A stretch of DNA of 64,000 nt from Nematostella vectensis (Eukaryota; Cnidaria; Anthozoa; Actiniaria; Edwardsiidae). The translations under genes were made by a program, and so were the position numbers. Where the stretch lies: assembly GCF_932526225.1 (NCBI RefSeq), contig NC_064037.1, positions 12,595,203-12,659,202 on the forward strand. The letters run 5' to 3'. The notes under the pieces were generated by a model, which had not been told where the DNA came from, did not search any database, and saw only the letters and a program-made list of their open reading frames with translations. Numbering within the stretch: the stretch's first letter is position 1; each line of letters opens with the position of its first letter. Positions 11,210-25,898 of this stretch are shown piece by piece.

Positions 11210-11489
11210 ATAACCGATTGCGCCATAGAAACTTGGATTTACACTAAATTAAATTCGTTGTATTACATGGTTTCTATCATAACTATTGAAGGAGTTTTTT
11301 TATCATGCCAAAAAAATACCCTCTCGTTCCTTCGAAGGATTGAACCACCAACCTTTCGGTTAACGGCCGAACGCGCTAACCGATTGCGCCACAGAAACTT
11401 GGATTTACACTAAATTAAATTCGTGGTATTACATGGTTTCTATTATTAAATTTAAAGCATATTTCTATCATGCCAAAAAAACATCCTTT

Positions 11490-11496
11490 CGTCCCT

Positions 11497-11557
<61 letters not shown>

Positions 11558-11563
11558 AGAGAC
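11490..11563 (-). tRNA. tRNA-Asn-GTT: tRNA-Asn(GTT), consensus copy
   Basis: Exact consensus; T7 terminator. Confidence 0.93.
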
Positions 11564-11661
11564 TTGGATGTACACTAAATTAAATTCGAGGCATTACATG
11601 GTTTCTGTCATTACTTTTTAAGCAGTTTTTTATCATGCCAAAAAAATACCCTTTCGTCCCT

Positions 11662-11702
<41 letters not shown>

Positions 11703-11832
11703 ACGCTAACCGATTGCGCCAGAGAAACTTGGATTATCATTTAATTAAATTCGTGGTATTACATGGTTTCTATCATTACTTTTGAAGGAGTTTTTTATCA
11801 TGCCAAAAAAATATCCGGCCTTTTGTCCCTTC

Positions 11833-11874
<42 letters not shown>

Positions 11875-11988
11875 ATAACCGATTGCGCCACAGAAACTTG
11901 GATTTACACTAAATTAAATTCGTGGTATTACATGGTTTCTATCATTACTTTTGAATCAGTTTTTTATCTTGCCAAAAACACATACTTT

Positions 11989-11995
11989 CGTCCCT

Positions 11996-12056
<61 letters not shown>

Positions 12057-12062
12057 AGAGAC
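11989..12062 (-). tRNA. tRNA-Asn-GTT: tRNA-Asn(GTT), consensus copy
   Basis: Exact consensus; T5 terminator; last member of the T5 lineage seen as an exact consensus copy. Confidence 0.92.
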
Positions 12063-12163
12063 TTGGATGTGCACTAAATTAAATTCGTGGCATTACATGG
12101 TTTCTGTCATTAGTTTTGAAGCAGTTTTTTATCAATCCAAAAAAAATACCTTTTCGTCCCTTC

Positions 12164-12194
<31 letters not shown>

Positions 12195-12318
12195 GCGCTA
12201 ACCGATTGCGCCAGAGAAACTTGGATTGACATTCAATTAAATTCGTGGTATTACATGGTTTCTATCATTACTTTTGAAGCAGTTTTTTATCATGCCAAAA
12301 AAACATACTTTCGTCCCT

Positions 12319-12371
<53 letters not shown>

Positions 12372-12477
12372 CGCCCCACAGAGACTTGGATGTACACTAA
12401 ATTAAATTCGTGGCATTACATGGTTTCTGTCATTACTTTTTAAGCAGTTTTTTATCATTCCAAAAAAAACATCCTTT

Positions 12478-12484
12478 CGTCCCT

Positions 12485-12545
<61 letters not shown>

Positions 12546-12551
12546 AGAGAC
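12478..12551 (-). tRNA. tRNA-Asn-GTT: tRNA-Asn(GTT), consensus copy
   Basis: Exact consensus; T8 terminator. Confidence 0.93.
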
Positions 12552-12649
12552 TTGGATGTACACTAAATTAAATTCGTGGCATTACATGGTTTCTGTCATT
12601 ACTTTTTAAGCAGTTTTTTATCATGCCAAAAAAATACCCTTTCGTCCCT

Positions 12650-12693
<44 letters not shown>

Positions 12694-12976
12694 ATAACCG
12701 ATTGCGCCATAGAAACTTGGATTTACACTAAATTAAATTCGTTGTATTACATGGTTTCTATCATAACTATTGAAGGAGTTTTTTTATCATGCCAAAAATA
12801 TACTTTCGTCCCTGGGTTGGCTTTAACCATGAATCTTTCGGTTAACAACCGAACGCGCTAACCGATTGCGCCACAGAGACTTCGATGGACAATAAATTAA
12901 AGTAGTGGTATTACATGGTTTCTGTCATTACATTTGAAGCAGTTTTATCATGCCAAAAAAATATCCTTTCGTCCCT

Positions 12977-13035
<59 letters not shown>

Positions 13036-13300
13036 CCAGAGACTTGGATGTGCACTAAATTAAATTCGTGGCATTACATGGTTTCTGTCATTAGTTTTGA
13101 AGCAGTTTTTTATCATGCCAAAAAAATTCCCCTTTCGGTCCTTCGAAGGATTGAACCACCAACCTTTCGGTTAACGGCCGAACGCGCTAACCAATTGCGC
13201 CACAGAAACTTGGATTTACACTAAATGAAATTCGTGGTATTACATGGTTTCTATTATTAAATTTAAAACATATTTCTATCATGCCAAAAAAACATCCTTT

Positions 13301-13307
13301 CGTCCCT

Positions 13308-13368
<61 letters not shown>

Positions 13369-13374
13369 AGAGAC
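13301..13374 (-). tRNA. tRNA-Asn-GTT: tRNA-Asn(GTT), consensus copy
   Basis: Exact consensus; T7 terminator; last consensus gene before block B. Confidence 0.93.
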
Positions 13375-13478
13375 TTGGATGTACACTAAATTAAATTCGT
13401 GGTATTACATGGTTTCTATCATTATTTTCGAAGGAGTTTTTTATCATGCCAAAAAAATATCCGGCCTTTCGTCCCTTC

Positions 13479-13520
<42 letters not shown>

Positions 13521-13666
13521 ATAACCGATTGCGCCACAGAAACTTGGATTTACACTAAATTAAATTCGTGGTATTACATGGTTTCTATCATTACATTTGA
13601 AGCATTTTATATCATGCCAAAAAAATATCCTTTCGTCCCTGGGTGGGCTTGAACCACCGACCTTTT

Positions 13667-13701
<35 letters not shown>

Positions 13702-13805
13702 AGAGACTTGGATGTGCACTAAATTACATTCGTGGCATTACATGGTTTCTGTCATTAGTTTTGAAGCAGTTTTTTATCATGCCAAAAAAATACCCTTTCG
13801 TCCCT

Positions 13806-13846
<41 letters not shown>

Positions 13847-14168
13847 ACGCTAACCGATTGCGCCCGAGAAACTTGGATTTACATTCAATTAAATTCGTGG
13901 TATTACATGGTTTCTATCATTACTTTCGAAGGAGTTTTTTATCATGCCAAAAAAATATCCGGCCTTTCGTCCCTTCGTGGGCTTGAACAACCAACCTTTC
14001 GGTTAACAGCCGAACGCGATAACCGATTGCGCCACAGAAACTTGGATTTACACTAAATTAAATTCGTGGTATTACATGGTTTCTATCATTACTTTTGAAG
14101 CAGTTTTTTATCATGCCAAAAAAACATACTTTCGTCCCTGGGTGGGCTTGAGCCACCAACCTTTCGGA

Positions 14169-14200
<32 letters not shown>

Positions 14201-14332
14201 AGAAACTTGGATTGACACTAAATTAAATTAGTGGTATTACATGGTTTCTGTTATTACATTTGAAGGAGTTTTTTTATCATGCCAAAAAAAATATCCTGTC
14301 GTCGTTGGGTGGGCTTGAACCACCAACCTTTT

Positions 14333-14367
<35 letters not shown>

Positions 14368-14474
14368 AGAGACTTGGATGTGCACTAAATTAAATTCGTG
14401 GCATTACATCGTTTCTGTCATTAGTTTTGAAGCAGTTTTTTATCATGCCAAAAAAAATACCTTTTCGTCCCTTC

Positions 14475-14505
<31 letters not shown>

Positions 14506-14629
14506 GCGCTAACCGATTGCGCCAGAGAAACTTGGATTGACATTCAATTAAATTCGTGGTATTACATGGTTTCTATCATTACTTTTGAAGCAGTTTTTTA
14601 TCATGCCAAAAAAACATACTTTCGTCCCT

Positions 14630-14682
<53 letters not shown>

Positions 14683-14804
14683 CGCCTCACAGAGACTTGG
14701 ATGTACACTAAATTAAATTCGTGGCATTACATGGTTTCTGTCATTACTTTTTAAGCAGTTTTTTATCATTCCTAAAAAAACATCCTTTCGTCCCTGGGTG
14801 GATA

Positions 14805-14856
<52 letters not shown>

Positions 14857-14960
14857 AGAGACTTGGATGTACACTAAATTAAATTCGTGGCATTACATGG
14901 TTTCTGTCATTACTTTTTAAGCAGTTTTTTATCATGCCAAAAAAATACCCTTTCGTCCCT

Positions 14961-14997
<37 letters not shown>

Positions 14998-15287
14998 AAA
15001 CACGCTAACCGATTGCGCCAGAGAAACTTGGATTTACATTCAATTAAATTCGTGGTATTACATGGTTTCTATCATTACTTTCGAAGGAGTTTTTTATCAT
15101 GCCAAAAAAATATCCGGCCTTTCGTCCCTTCGTGGGCTTGAACAACCAACCTTTCGGTTAACAGCCGAACGCGATAACCGATTGCGCCACAGAAACTTGG
15201 ATTTACACTAAATTAAATTCGTGGTATTACATGGTTTCTATCATTACTTTTGAAGCAGTTTTTTATCATGCCAAAAAAACATACTTT

Positions 15288-15294
15288 CGTCCCT

Positions 15295-15355
<61 letters not shown>

Positions 15356-15361
15356 AGAAAC
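15288..15361 (-). tRNA. tRNA-Asn-GTT: tRNA-Asn(GTT), one-base variant (T3)
   Basis: Differs from consensus only at C3 to T, turning the 3-70 pair into a U-G wobble. The same body recurs at 17764, 19579, 22220, 27323 and 30462. All stems still pair, so these are probably usable genes. Confidence 0.85.
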
Positions 15362-15486
15362 TTGGATTGACACTAAATTAAATTCGTGGTATTACATGGT
15401 TTCTATCATTACTATTGAAGGAGTTTTTTTATCATGCCAAAAAAAATATCCTTTCGTCCCTGGGTGGGCTTGAACCACCAACCTTC

Positions 15487-15522
<36 letters not shown>

Positions 15523-15650
15523 AGAGACTTTGATAGACACTAAATTAAATTAGTGGTATTACATGGTTTCTGTTATTACATTTGAAGCAGTTTTATCATG
15601 CCAAAAAAATATCCTGTCGTCCCTGGGTGGGCTTGAACCACCAACCTTTT

Positions 15651-15685
<35 letters not shown>

Positions 15686-15792
15686 AGAGACTTGGATGTG
15701 CACTAAATTAAATTCGTGGCATTACATCGTTTCTGTCATTAGTTTTGAAGCAGTTTTTTATCATGCCAAAAAAAATACCTTTTCGTCCCTTC

Positions 15793-15823
<31 letters not shown>

Positions 15824-15947
15824 GCGCTAACCGATTGCGCCAGAGAAACTTGGATTGACATTCAATTAAATTCGTGGTATTACATGGTTTCTATCATTAC
15901 TTTTGAAGCAGTTTTTTATCATGCCAAAAAAACATACTTTCGTCCCT

Positions 15948-16000
<53 letters not shown>

Positions 16001-16301
16001 CGCCCCACAGAGACTTGGATGTACACTAAATTAAATTCGTGGCATTACATGGTTTCTGTCATTACTTTTTAAGCAGTTTTTTATCATTCCTAAAAAAACA
16101 TTCTTTCGTCCCTGGGTGGGCTTGAACCACCCACCTTTTTGTTAACAGCCGAACGCGCTAACCGATTGCAACACAGAGACTTGGATGTACACTAAACTAA
16201 ATTCGTGGCATTAAATGGTTTCTGTCATTACTTTTGAAGCAGTTTTTTATCATGCCAAAAAAAATACCCTTTTGTCCCTGGGTGGGCTTGAACCACCAAC
16301 G

Positions 16302-16340
<39 letters not shown>

Positions 16341-16438
16341 AGAAACCTGGATTGACACTAAATTAAATTCGTGGTATTACATGGTTTCTATCATTACTAT
16401 TGCAGGAGATTTTTTATCATGCCAAAAAAATATCTTTT

Positions 16439-16445
16439 CGTCCCT

Positions 16446-16506
<61 letters not shown>

Positions 16507-16512
16507 AGAGAC
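16439..16512 (-). tRNA. tRNA-Asn-GTT: tRNA-Asn(GTT), consensus copy
   Basis: Exact consensus; T7 terminator; first consensus gene of block B after a 3-kb stretch of variants. Confidence 0.93.
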
Positions 16513-16612
16513 TTGGATGTACACTAAATTAAATTCGTGGCATTACATGGTTTCTGTCATTACTTTTTAAGCATTTTTTTATCATGCCAAAAAAATACCC
16601 TTTCGTCCCTTC

Positions 16613-16670
<58 letters not shown>

Positions 16671-16768
16671 GAGAAACTTGGATTGACATTCAATTAAATT
16701 CGTGGTATTACATGGGTTCTATCATTACTTTTGAAGCAGTTTTTTATCATGCCAAAAAAACATACTTT

Positions 16769-16775
16769 CGTCCCT

Positions 16776-16836
<61 letters not shown>

Positions 16837-16842
16837 AGAGAC
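16769..16842 (-). tRNA. tRNA-Asn-GTT: tRNA-Asn(GTT), consensus copy
   Basis: Exact consensus between two C7 variants (16604 and 16934); T7 terminator. Confidence 0.93.
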
Positions 16843-16942
16843 TTGGATGTACACTAAATTAAATTCGTGGCATTACATGGTTTCTGTCATTACTTTTTAA
16901 GCAGTTTTTTATCATGCCAAAAAAATACCCTTTCGTCCCTTC

Positions 16943-17000
<58 letters not shown>

Positions 17001-17105
17001 GAGAAACTTGGATTGACATTAAATTAAATTCGTGGTATTACATGGTTTCTATCATTACTTTTGAAGCAGTTTTTTATCATGCCAAAAAAACATACTTTCG
17101 TCCCT

Positions 17106-17158
<53 letters not shown>

Positions 17159-17280
17159 CGCCCCACAGAGACTTGGATGTACACTAAATTAAATTCGTGG
17201 CATTACATGGTTTCTGTCATTACTTTTTAAGCAGTTTTTTATCATTCCTAAAAAAACATCCTTTCGTCCCTGGGTGGATA

Positions 17281-17332
<52 letters not shown>

Positions 17333-17436
17333 AGAGACTTGGATGTACACTAAATTAAATTCGTGGCATTACATGGTTTCTGTCATTACTTTTTAAGCAG
17401 TTTTTTATCATGCCAAAAAAATACCCTTTCGTCCCT

Positions 17437-17473
<37 letters not shown>

Positions 17474-17770
17474 AAACACGCTAACCGATTGCGCCAGAGA
17501 AACTTGGATTTACATTCAATTAAATTCGTGGTATTACATGGTTTCTATCATTACTTTCGAAGGAGTTTTTTATCATGCCAAAAAAATATCCGGCCTTTCG
17601 TCCCTTCGTGGGCTTGAACAACCAACCTTTCGGTTAACAGCCGAACGCGATAACCGATTGCGCCACAGAAACTTGGATTTACACTAAATTAAATTCGTGG
17701 TATTACATGGTTTCTATCATTACTTTTGAAGCAGTTTTTTATCATGCCAAAAAAACATACTTTCGTCCCT

Positions 17771-17831
<61 letters not shown>

Positions 17832-17962
17832 AGAAACTTGGATTGACACTAAATTAAATTCGTGGTATTACATGGTTTCTATCATTACTATTGAAGGAGT
17901 TTTTTTATCATGCCAAAAAAAATATCCTTTCGTCCCTGGGTGGGCTTGAACCACCAACCTTC

Positions 17963-17998
<36 letters not shown>

Positions 17999-18126
17999 AG
18001 AGACTTTGATAGACACTAAATTAAATTAGTGGTATTACATGGTTTCTGTTATTACATTTGAAGCAGTTTTATCATGCCAAAAAAATATCCTGTCGTCCCT
18101 GGGTGGGCTTGAACCACCAACCTTTT

Positions 18127-18161
<35 letters not shown>

Positions 18162-18268
18162 AGAGACTTGGATGTGCACTAAATTAAATTCGTGGCATTA
18201 CATCGTTTCTGTCATTAGTTTTGAAGCAGTTTTTTATCATGCCAAAAAAAATACCTTTTCGTCCCTTC

Positions 18269-18299
<31 letters not shown>

Positions 18300-18423
18300 G
18301 CGCTAACCGATTGCGCCAGAGAAACTTGGATTGACATTCAATTAAATTCGTGGTATTACATGGTTTCTATCATTACTTTTGAAGCAGTTTTTTATCATGC
18401 CAAAAAAACATACTTTCGTCCCT

Positions 18424-18476
<53 letters not shown>

Positions 18477-18777
18477 CGCCCCACAGAGACTTGGATGTAC
18501 ACTAAATTAAATTCGTGGCATTACATGGTTTCTGTCATTACTTTTTAAGCAGTTTTTTATCATTCCTAAAAAAACATCCTTTCGTCCCTGGGTGGGCTTG
18601 AACCACCCACCTTTTGGTTAACAGCCGAACGCGCTAACCGATTGCAACACAGAGACTTGGATGTACACTAAATTAAATTCGTGGCATTAAATGGTTTCTG
18701 TCATTACTTTTGAAGCAGTTTTTTATCATGCCAAAAAAAATAACCTTTTGTCCCTGGGTGGGCTTGAACCACCAACG

Positions 18778-18816
<39 letters not shown>

Positions 18817-18914
18817 AGAAACCTGGATTGACACTAAATTAAATTCGTGGTATTAAATGGTTTCTATCATTACTATTGCAGGAGATTTTTTATCATGCCA
18901 AAAAAATATCTTTT

Positions 18915-18921
18915 CGTCCCT

Positions 18922-18982
<61 letters not shown>

Positions 18983-18988
18983 AGAGAC
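18915..18988 (-). tRNA. tRNA-Asn-GTT: tRNA-Asn(GTT), consensus copy
   Basis: Exact consensus; T7 terminator; 5' flank has the ggatttacac variant. Confidence 0.93.
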
Positions 18989-19079
18989 TTGGATTTACAC
19001 TAAATTAAATTCGTGGCATTACATGGTTTCTGTCATTACTTTTTAAGCAGTTTTTTATCATTCCAAAAAAACATCAATT

Positions 19080-19086
19080 CGTCCCT

Positions 19087-19147
<61 letters not shown>

Positions 19148-19153
19148 AGAGAC
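19080..19153 (-). tRNA. tRNA-Asn-GTT: tRNA-Asn(GTT), consensus copy
   Basis: Exact consensus directly beside 18915; T7 terminator; the 3' flank has caattc instead of cctttc. Confidence 0.93.
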
Positions 19154-19251
19154 TTGGATGTACACTAAATTAAATTCGTGGCATTACATGGTTTCTGTCA
19201 TTACTTTTTAAGCAGTTTTTTATCATGCCAAAAAAATACCCTTTCGTCCCT

Positions 19252-19288
<37 letters not shown>

Positions 19289-19585
19289 AAACACGCTAAC
19301 CGATTGCGCCAGAGAAACTTGGATTTACATTCAATTAAATTCGTGGTATTACATGGTTTCTATCATTACTTTCGAAGGAGTTTTTTATCATGCCAAAAAA
19401 ATATCCGGCCTTTCGTCCCTTCGTGGGCTTGAACAACCAACCTTTCGGTTAACAGCCGAACGCGATAACCGATTGCGCCACAGAAACTTGGATTTACACT
19501 AAATTAAATTCGTGGTATTACATGGTTTCTATCATTACTTTTGAAGCAGTTTTTTATCATGCCAAAAAAACATACTTTCGTCCCT

Positions 19586-19646
<61 letters not shown>

Positions 19647-19777
19647 AGAAACTTGGATTGACACTAAATTAAATTCGTGGTATTACATGGTTTCTATCAT
19701 TACTATTGAAGGAGTTTTTTTATCATGCCAAAAAAAATATCCTTTCGTCCCTGGGTGGGCTTGAACCACCAACCTTC

Positions 19778-19813
<36 letters not shown>

Positions 19814-19941
19814 AGAGACTTTGATAGACACTAAATTAAATTAGTGGTATTACATGGTTTCTGTTATTACATTTGAAGCAGTTTTATCATGCCAAAAAAA
19901 TATCCTGTCGTCCCTGGGTGGGCTTGAACCACCAACCTTTT

Positions 19942-19976
<35 letters not shown>

Positions 19977-20083
19977 AGAGACTTGGATGTGCACTAAATT
20001 AAATTCGTGGCATTACATCGTTTCTGTCATTAGTTTTGAAGCAGTTTTTTATCATGCCAAAAAAAATACCTTTTCGTCCCTTC

Positions 20084-20114
<31 letters not shown>

Positions 20115-20238
20115 GCGCTAACCGATTGCGCCAGAGAAACTTGGATTGACATTCAATTAAATTCGTGGTATTACATGGTTTCTATCATTACTTTTGAAGC
20201 AGTTTTTTATCATGCCAAAAAAACATACTTTCGTCCCT

Positions 20239-20291
<53 letters not shown>

Positions 20292-20592
20292 CGCCCCACA
20301 GAGACTTGGATGTACACTAAATTAAATTCGTGGCATTACATGGTTTCTGTCATTACTTTTTAAGCAGTTTTTTATCATTCCTAAAAAAACATCCTTTCGT
20401 CCCTGGGTGGGCTTGAACCACCCACCTTTTGGTTAACAGCCGAACGCGCTAACCGATTGCAACACAGAGACTTGGATGTACACTAAACTAAATTCGTGGC
20501 ATTAAATGGTTTCTGTCATTACTTTTGAAGCAGTTTTTTATCATGCCAAAAAAAATACCCTTTTGTCCCTGGGTGGGCTTGAACCACCAACG

Positions 20593-20631
<39 letters not shown>

Positions 20632-20729
20632 AGAAACCTGGATTGACACTAAATTAAATTCGTGGTATTACATGGTTTCTATCATTACTATTGCAGGAGA
20701 TTTTTTATCATGCCAAAAAAATATCTTTT

Positions 20730-20736
20730 CGTCCCT

Positions 20737-20797
<61 letters not shown>

Positions 20798-20803
20798 AGA
20801 GAC
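20730..20803 (-). tRNA. tRNA-Asn-GTT: tRNA-Asn(GTT), consensus copy
   Basis: Exact consensus; T7 terminator; counterpart of 16439. Confidence 0.93.
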
Positions 20804-20903
20804 TTGGATGTACACTAAATTAAATTCGTGGCATTACATGGTTTCTGTCATTACTTTTTAAGCATTTTTTTATCATGCCAAAAAAATACCCTTTCGTCCC
20901 TTC

Positions 20904-20961
<58 letters not shown>

Positions 20962-21066
20962 GAGAAACTTGGATTGACATTCAATTAAATTCGTGGTATT
21001 ACATGGGTTCTATCATTACTTTTGAAGCAGTTTTTTATCATGCCAAAAAAACATACTTTCGTCCCT

Positions 21067-21122
<56 letters not shown>

Positions 21123-21224
21123 CACACAGAGACTTGGATGTACACTAAATTAAATTCGTGGCATTACATGGTTTCTGTCATTACTTTTTAAGCAGTTTTT
21201 TATCATTCCAAAAAAACATCCTTT

Positions 21225-21231
21225 CGTCCCT

Positions 21232-21292
<61 letters not shown>

Positions 21293-21298
21293 AGAGAC
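21225..21298 (-). tRNA. tRNA-Asn-GTT: tRNA-Asn(GTT), consensus copy
   Basis: Exact consensus; T7 terminator. Confidence 0.93.
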
Positions 21299-21396
21299 TT
21301 GGATGTACACTAAATTAAATTCGTGGCATTACATGGTTTCTGTCATTACTTTTTAAGCAGTTTTTTATCATGCCAAAAAAATACCCTTTCGTCCCT

Positions 21397-21456
<60 letters not shown>

Positions 21457-21561
21457 GAGAAACTTGGATTGACATTAAATTAAATTCGTGGTATTACATG
21501 GTTTCTATCATTACTTTTGAAGCAGTTTTTTATCATGCCAAAAAAACATACTTTCGTCCCT

Positions 21562-21614
<53 letters not shown>

Positions 21615-21736
21615 CGCCCCACAGAGACTTGGATGTACACTAAATTAAATTCGTGGCATTACATGGTTTCTGTCATTACTTTTTAAGCAGTTTTTTATCA
21701 TTCCTAAAAAAACATCCTTTCGTCCCTGGGTGGATA

Positions 21737-21788
<52 letters not shown>

Positions 21789-21892
21789 AGAGACTTGGAT
21801 GTACACTAATATAAATTCGTGGCATTACATGGTTTCTGTCATTACTTTTTAAGCAGTTTTTTATCATGCCAAAAAAATACCCTTTCGTCCCT

Positions 21893-21929
<37 letters not shown>

Positions 21930-22226
21930 AAACACGCTAACCGATTGCGCCAGAGAAACTTGGATTTACATTCAATTAAATTCGTGGTATTACATGGTTT
22001 CTATCATTACTTTCGAAGGAGTTTTTTATCATGCCAAAAAAATATCCGGCCTTTCGTCCCTTCGTGGGCTTGAACAACCAACCTTTCGGTTAACAGCCGA
22101 ACGCGATAACCGATTGCGCCACAGAAACTTGGATTTACACTAAATTAAATTCGTGGTATTACATGGTTTCTATCATTACTTTTGAAGCAGTTTTTTATCA
22201 TGCCAAAAAAACATACTTTCGTCCCT

Positions 22227-22287
<61 letters not shown>

Positions 22288-22418
22288 AGAAACTTGGATT
22301 GACACTAAATTAAATTCGTGGTATTACATGGTTTCTATCATTACTATTGAAGGAGTATTTTTATCATGCCAAAAAAAATATCCTTTCGTCCCTGGGTGGG
22401 CTTGAACCACCAACCTTC

Positions 22419-22454
<36 letters not shown>

Positions 22455-22582
22455 AGAGACTTTGATAGACACTAAATTAAATTAGTGGTATTACATGGTT
22501 TCTGTTATTACATTTGAAGCAGTTTTATTATGCCAAAAAAATATCCTGTCGTCCCTGGGTGGGCTTGAACCACCAACCTTTT

Positions 22583-22617
<35 letters not shown>

Positions 22618-22724
22618 AGAGACTTGGATGTGCACTAAATTAAATTCGTGGCATTACATCGTTTCTGTCATTAGTTTTGAAGCAGTTTTTTATCATGCCA
22701 AAAAAAATACCTTTTCGTCCCTTC

Positions 22725-22755
<31 letters not shown>

Positions 22756-22879
22756 GCGCTAACCGATTGCGCCAGAGAAACTTGGATTGACATTCAATTA
22801 AATTCGTGGTATTACATGGTTTCTATCATTACTTTTGAAGCAGTTTTTTATCATGCCAAAAAAACATACTTTCGTCCCT

Positions 22880-22932
<53 letters not shown>

Positions 22933-23233
22933 CGCCCCACAGAGACTTGGATGTACACTAAATTAAATTCGTGGCATTACATGGTTTCTGTCATTACTTT
23001 TTAAGCAGTTTTTTATCATTCCTAAAAAAACATCCTTTCGTCCCTGGGTGGGCTTGAACCACCCACCTTTTGGTTAACAGCCGAACGCGCTAACCGATTG
23101 CAACACAGAGACTTGGATGTACACTAAATTAAATTCGTGGCATTAAATGGTTTCTGTCATTACTTTTGAAGCAGTTTTTTATCATGCCAAAAAAAATAAC
23201 CTTTTGTCCCTGGGTGGGCTTGAACCACCATCG

Positions 23234-23272
<39 letters not shown>

Positions 23273-23370
23273 AGAAACCTGGATTGACACTAAATTAAAT
23301 TCGTGGTATTACATGGTTTCTATCATTACTATTGCAGGAGATTTTTTATCATGCCAAAAAAATATCTTTT

Positions 23371-23377
23371 CGTCCCT

Positions 23378-23438
<61 letters not shown>

Positions 23439-23444
23439 AGAGAC
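23371..23444 (-). tRNA. tRNA-Asn-GTT: tRNA-Asn(GTT), consensus copy
   Basis: Exact consensus; counterpart of 20730 at 2641 bp; T7 terminator. Confidence 0.93.
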
Positions 23445-23544
23445 TTGGATGTACACTAAATTAAATTCGTGGCATTACATGGTTTCTGTCATTACTTTTT
23501 AAGCATTTTTTTATCATGCCAAAAAAATACCCTTTCGTCCCTTC

Positions 23545-23602
<58 letters not shown>

Positions 23603-23707
23603 GAGAAACTTGGATTGACATTCAATTAAATTCGTGGTATTACATGGGTTCTATCATTACTTTTGAAGCAGTTTTTTATCATGCCAAAAAAACATACTTT
23701 CGTCCCT

Positions 23708-23763
<56 letters not shown>

Positions 23764-23865
23764 CACACAGAGACTTGGATTTACACTAAATTAAATTCGT
23801 GGCATTACATGGTTTCTGTCATTACTTTTTAAGCAGTTTTTTATCATTCCAAAAAAACATCCTTT

Positions 23866-23872
23866 CGTCCCT

Positions 23873-23933
<61 letters not shown>

Positions 23934-23939
23934 AGAGAC
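23866..23939 (-). tRNA. tRNA-Asn-GTT: tRNA-Asn(GTT), consensus copy
   Basis: Exact consensus; counterpart of 21225 at 2641 bp; T7 terminator. Confidence 0.93.
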
Positions 23940-24039
23940 TTGGATGTACACTAAATTAAATTCGTGGCATTACATGGTTTCTGTCATTACTTTTTAAGCA
24001 GTTTTTTATCATGCCAAAAAAATACCCTTTCGTCCCTTC

Positions 24040-24097
<58 letters not shown>

Positions 24098-24226
24098 GAG
24101 AAACTTGGATTGACATTAAATTAAATTCGTGGTATTACATGGTTTCTATCATTACATTTGAAGCAGTTTTATCATGCCAAAAAAATATCCGGTCGTCCCT
24201 GGGTGGGCTTGAACCACCAACCTTTT

Positions 24227-24261
<35 letters not shown>

Positions 24262-24523
24262 AGAGACTTGGATGTGCACTAAATTAAATTCGTGGCATTA
24301 CATGGTTTCTGTCATTAGTTTTGAAGCAGTTTTTTATCATGCCAAAAAATATACCTTTTCGTCCCTTCGTGGGATTGAACCACCAACCTTTCGGTTAACG
24401 CGCTAACCGATTGCTCCAGAGAAACTTGGATTGACATTCAATTAAATTCGTGGTATTACATGGGTTCTATCATTACTTTTGAAGCAGTTTTTTATCATGC
24501 CCAAAAAACATACTTTCGTCCCT

Positions 24524-24579
<56 letters not shown>

Positions 24580-24682
24580 CCCACAGAGACTTGGATGTAC
24601 ACTAAATTAAATTCGTGGCATTACATGGTTTCTGTCATTACTTTTTAAGCAGTTTTTTATCATTCCAAAAAAAACATCCTTT

Positions 24683-24689
24683 CGTCCCT

Positions 24690-24750
<61 letters not shown>

Positions 24751-24756
24751 AGAGAC
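24683..24756 (-). tRNA. tRNA-Asn-GTT: tRNA-Asn(GTT), consensus copy
   Basis: Exact consensus; T8 terminator. Confidence 0.93.
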
Positions 24757-24856
24757 TTGGATGTACACTAAATTAAATTCGTGGCATTACATGGTTTCTG
24801 TCATTACTTTTTAAGCATTTTTTTATCATGCCAAAAAAATACCCTTTCGTCCCTTC

Positions 24857-24914
<58 letters not shown>

Positions 24915-25025
24915 GAGAAACTTGGATTGACATTAAATTAAATTCGTGGTATTACATGGTTTCTATCATTACCTTTGAAGGAGTTTTTTATCATGCCAAA
25001 AAAATATCCGGCCTTTCGTCCCTTA

Positions 25026-25084
<59 letters not shown>

Positions 25085-25181
25085 AGAGACTTAGATGTAC
25101 ACTAAATTAAATCCGTGGCATTACATGGTTTCTGTCATTACTTTTTAAGCAGTTTTTTATCATTCCAAAAAAACATCCTTT

Positions 25182-25188
25182 CGTCCCT

Positions 25189-25249
<61 letters not shown>

Positions 25250-25255
25250 AGAGAC
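25182..25255 (-). tRNA. tRNA-Asn-GTT: tRNA-Asn(GTT), consensus copy
   Basis: Exact consensus body joined to the other 5' flank type (actttgatagacac), suggesting recombination at the gene/spacer border; T7 terminator. Confidence 0.93.
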
Positions 25256-25352
25256 TTTGATAGACACTAAAGTAAATTAGTGGTATTACATGGTTTCTGT
25301 TATTACATTTGAAGCAGTTTTATCATGCCAAAAAAAATATCCTTTCCTCCCT

Positions 25353-25413
<61 letters not shown>

Positions 25414-25519
25414 AGAGACTTGGATGTGCACTAAATTAAATTCGTGGCATTACATGGTTTCTGTCATTAGTTTTGAAGCAGTTTTTTATCATGCCAAAAA
25501 AATACCTTTTCGTCCCTTC

Positions 25520-25550
<31 letters not shown>

Positions 25551-25674
25551 GCGCTAACCGATTGCGCCAGAGAAACTTGGATTGACATTCAATTAAATTC
25601 GTGGTATTACATGGTTTCTATCATTACTTTTAAAGCAGTTTTTTATCATGCCAAAAAAACATACTTTCGTCCCT

Positions 25675-25727
<53 letters not shown>

Positions 25728-25840
25728 CGCCCCACAGAGACTTGGATGTACACTAAATTAAATTCGTGGCATTACATGGTTTCTGTCATTACTTTTTAAG
25801 CAGTTTTTTATCATTCCAAAAAAAACATCCTTTCGTCCCT

Positions 25841-25898
<58 letters not shown>

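Larger units (their letters stand above)
1261..14622 (-). repeat. Higher-order repeat block A (12-, 11- and 10-mers)
   Basis: Starts of all copies. A1: 1261g 1427x 1594r 1762x 1925x 2087C 2252q 2417C 2582x 2751x 2916C 3082s. A2: 3239g 3405x 3572r 3740x 3903x 4065C 4230q 4395C 4560x 4729x 4894C 5060s. A3: 5217g 5383C 5548r 5717x 5880x 6042C 6208q 6373C 6538r 6707x 6872C 7038s. A4: 7195g 7362C 7527r 7696x 7862q 8027C 8190r 8359x 8523K 8689s. A5: 8846g 9011r 9180x 9343x 9505C 9671q 9836C 10001r 10170x 10335x 10501s. A6: 10659g 10825C 10990r 11159x 11325q 11490C 11655r 11824x 11989C 12155s. A7: 12312g 12478C 12643x 12807x 12970x 13136q 13301C 13470x 13634b 13799x 13968x 14133x 14300b 14466s. Each cycle starts with a G11 copy and ends with a 66-nt deletion copy. 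The first three cycles are exactly 1978 bp; shorter ones have lost one or two whole monomers. Confidence 0.9.

Noticed and set aside
14887-22073. Four identical 84-residue + strand frames at 14887, 17363, 19178 and 21819
   Set aside because: Identity reflects HOR copies of the same tRNA units, not a conserved protein. Peptides of this kind are probably annotated in error in databases wherever tRNA-Asn is translated antisense. They were useful only as markers of the period.
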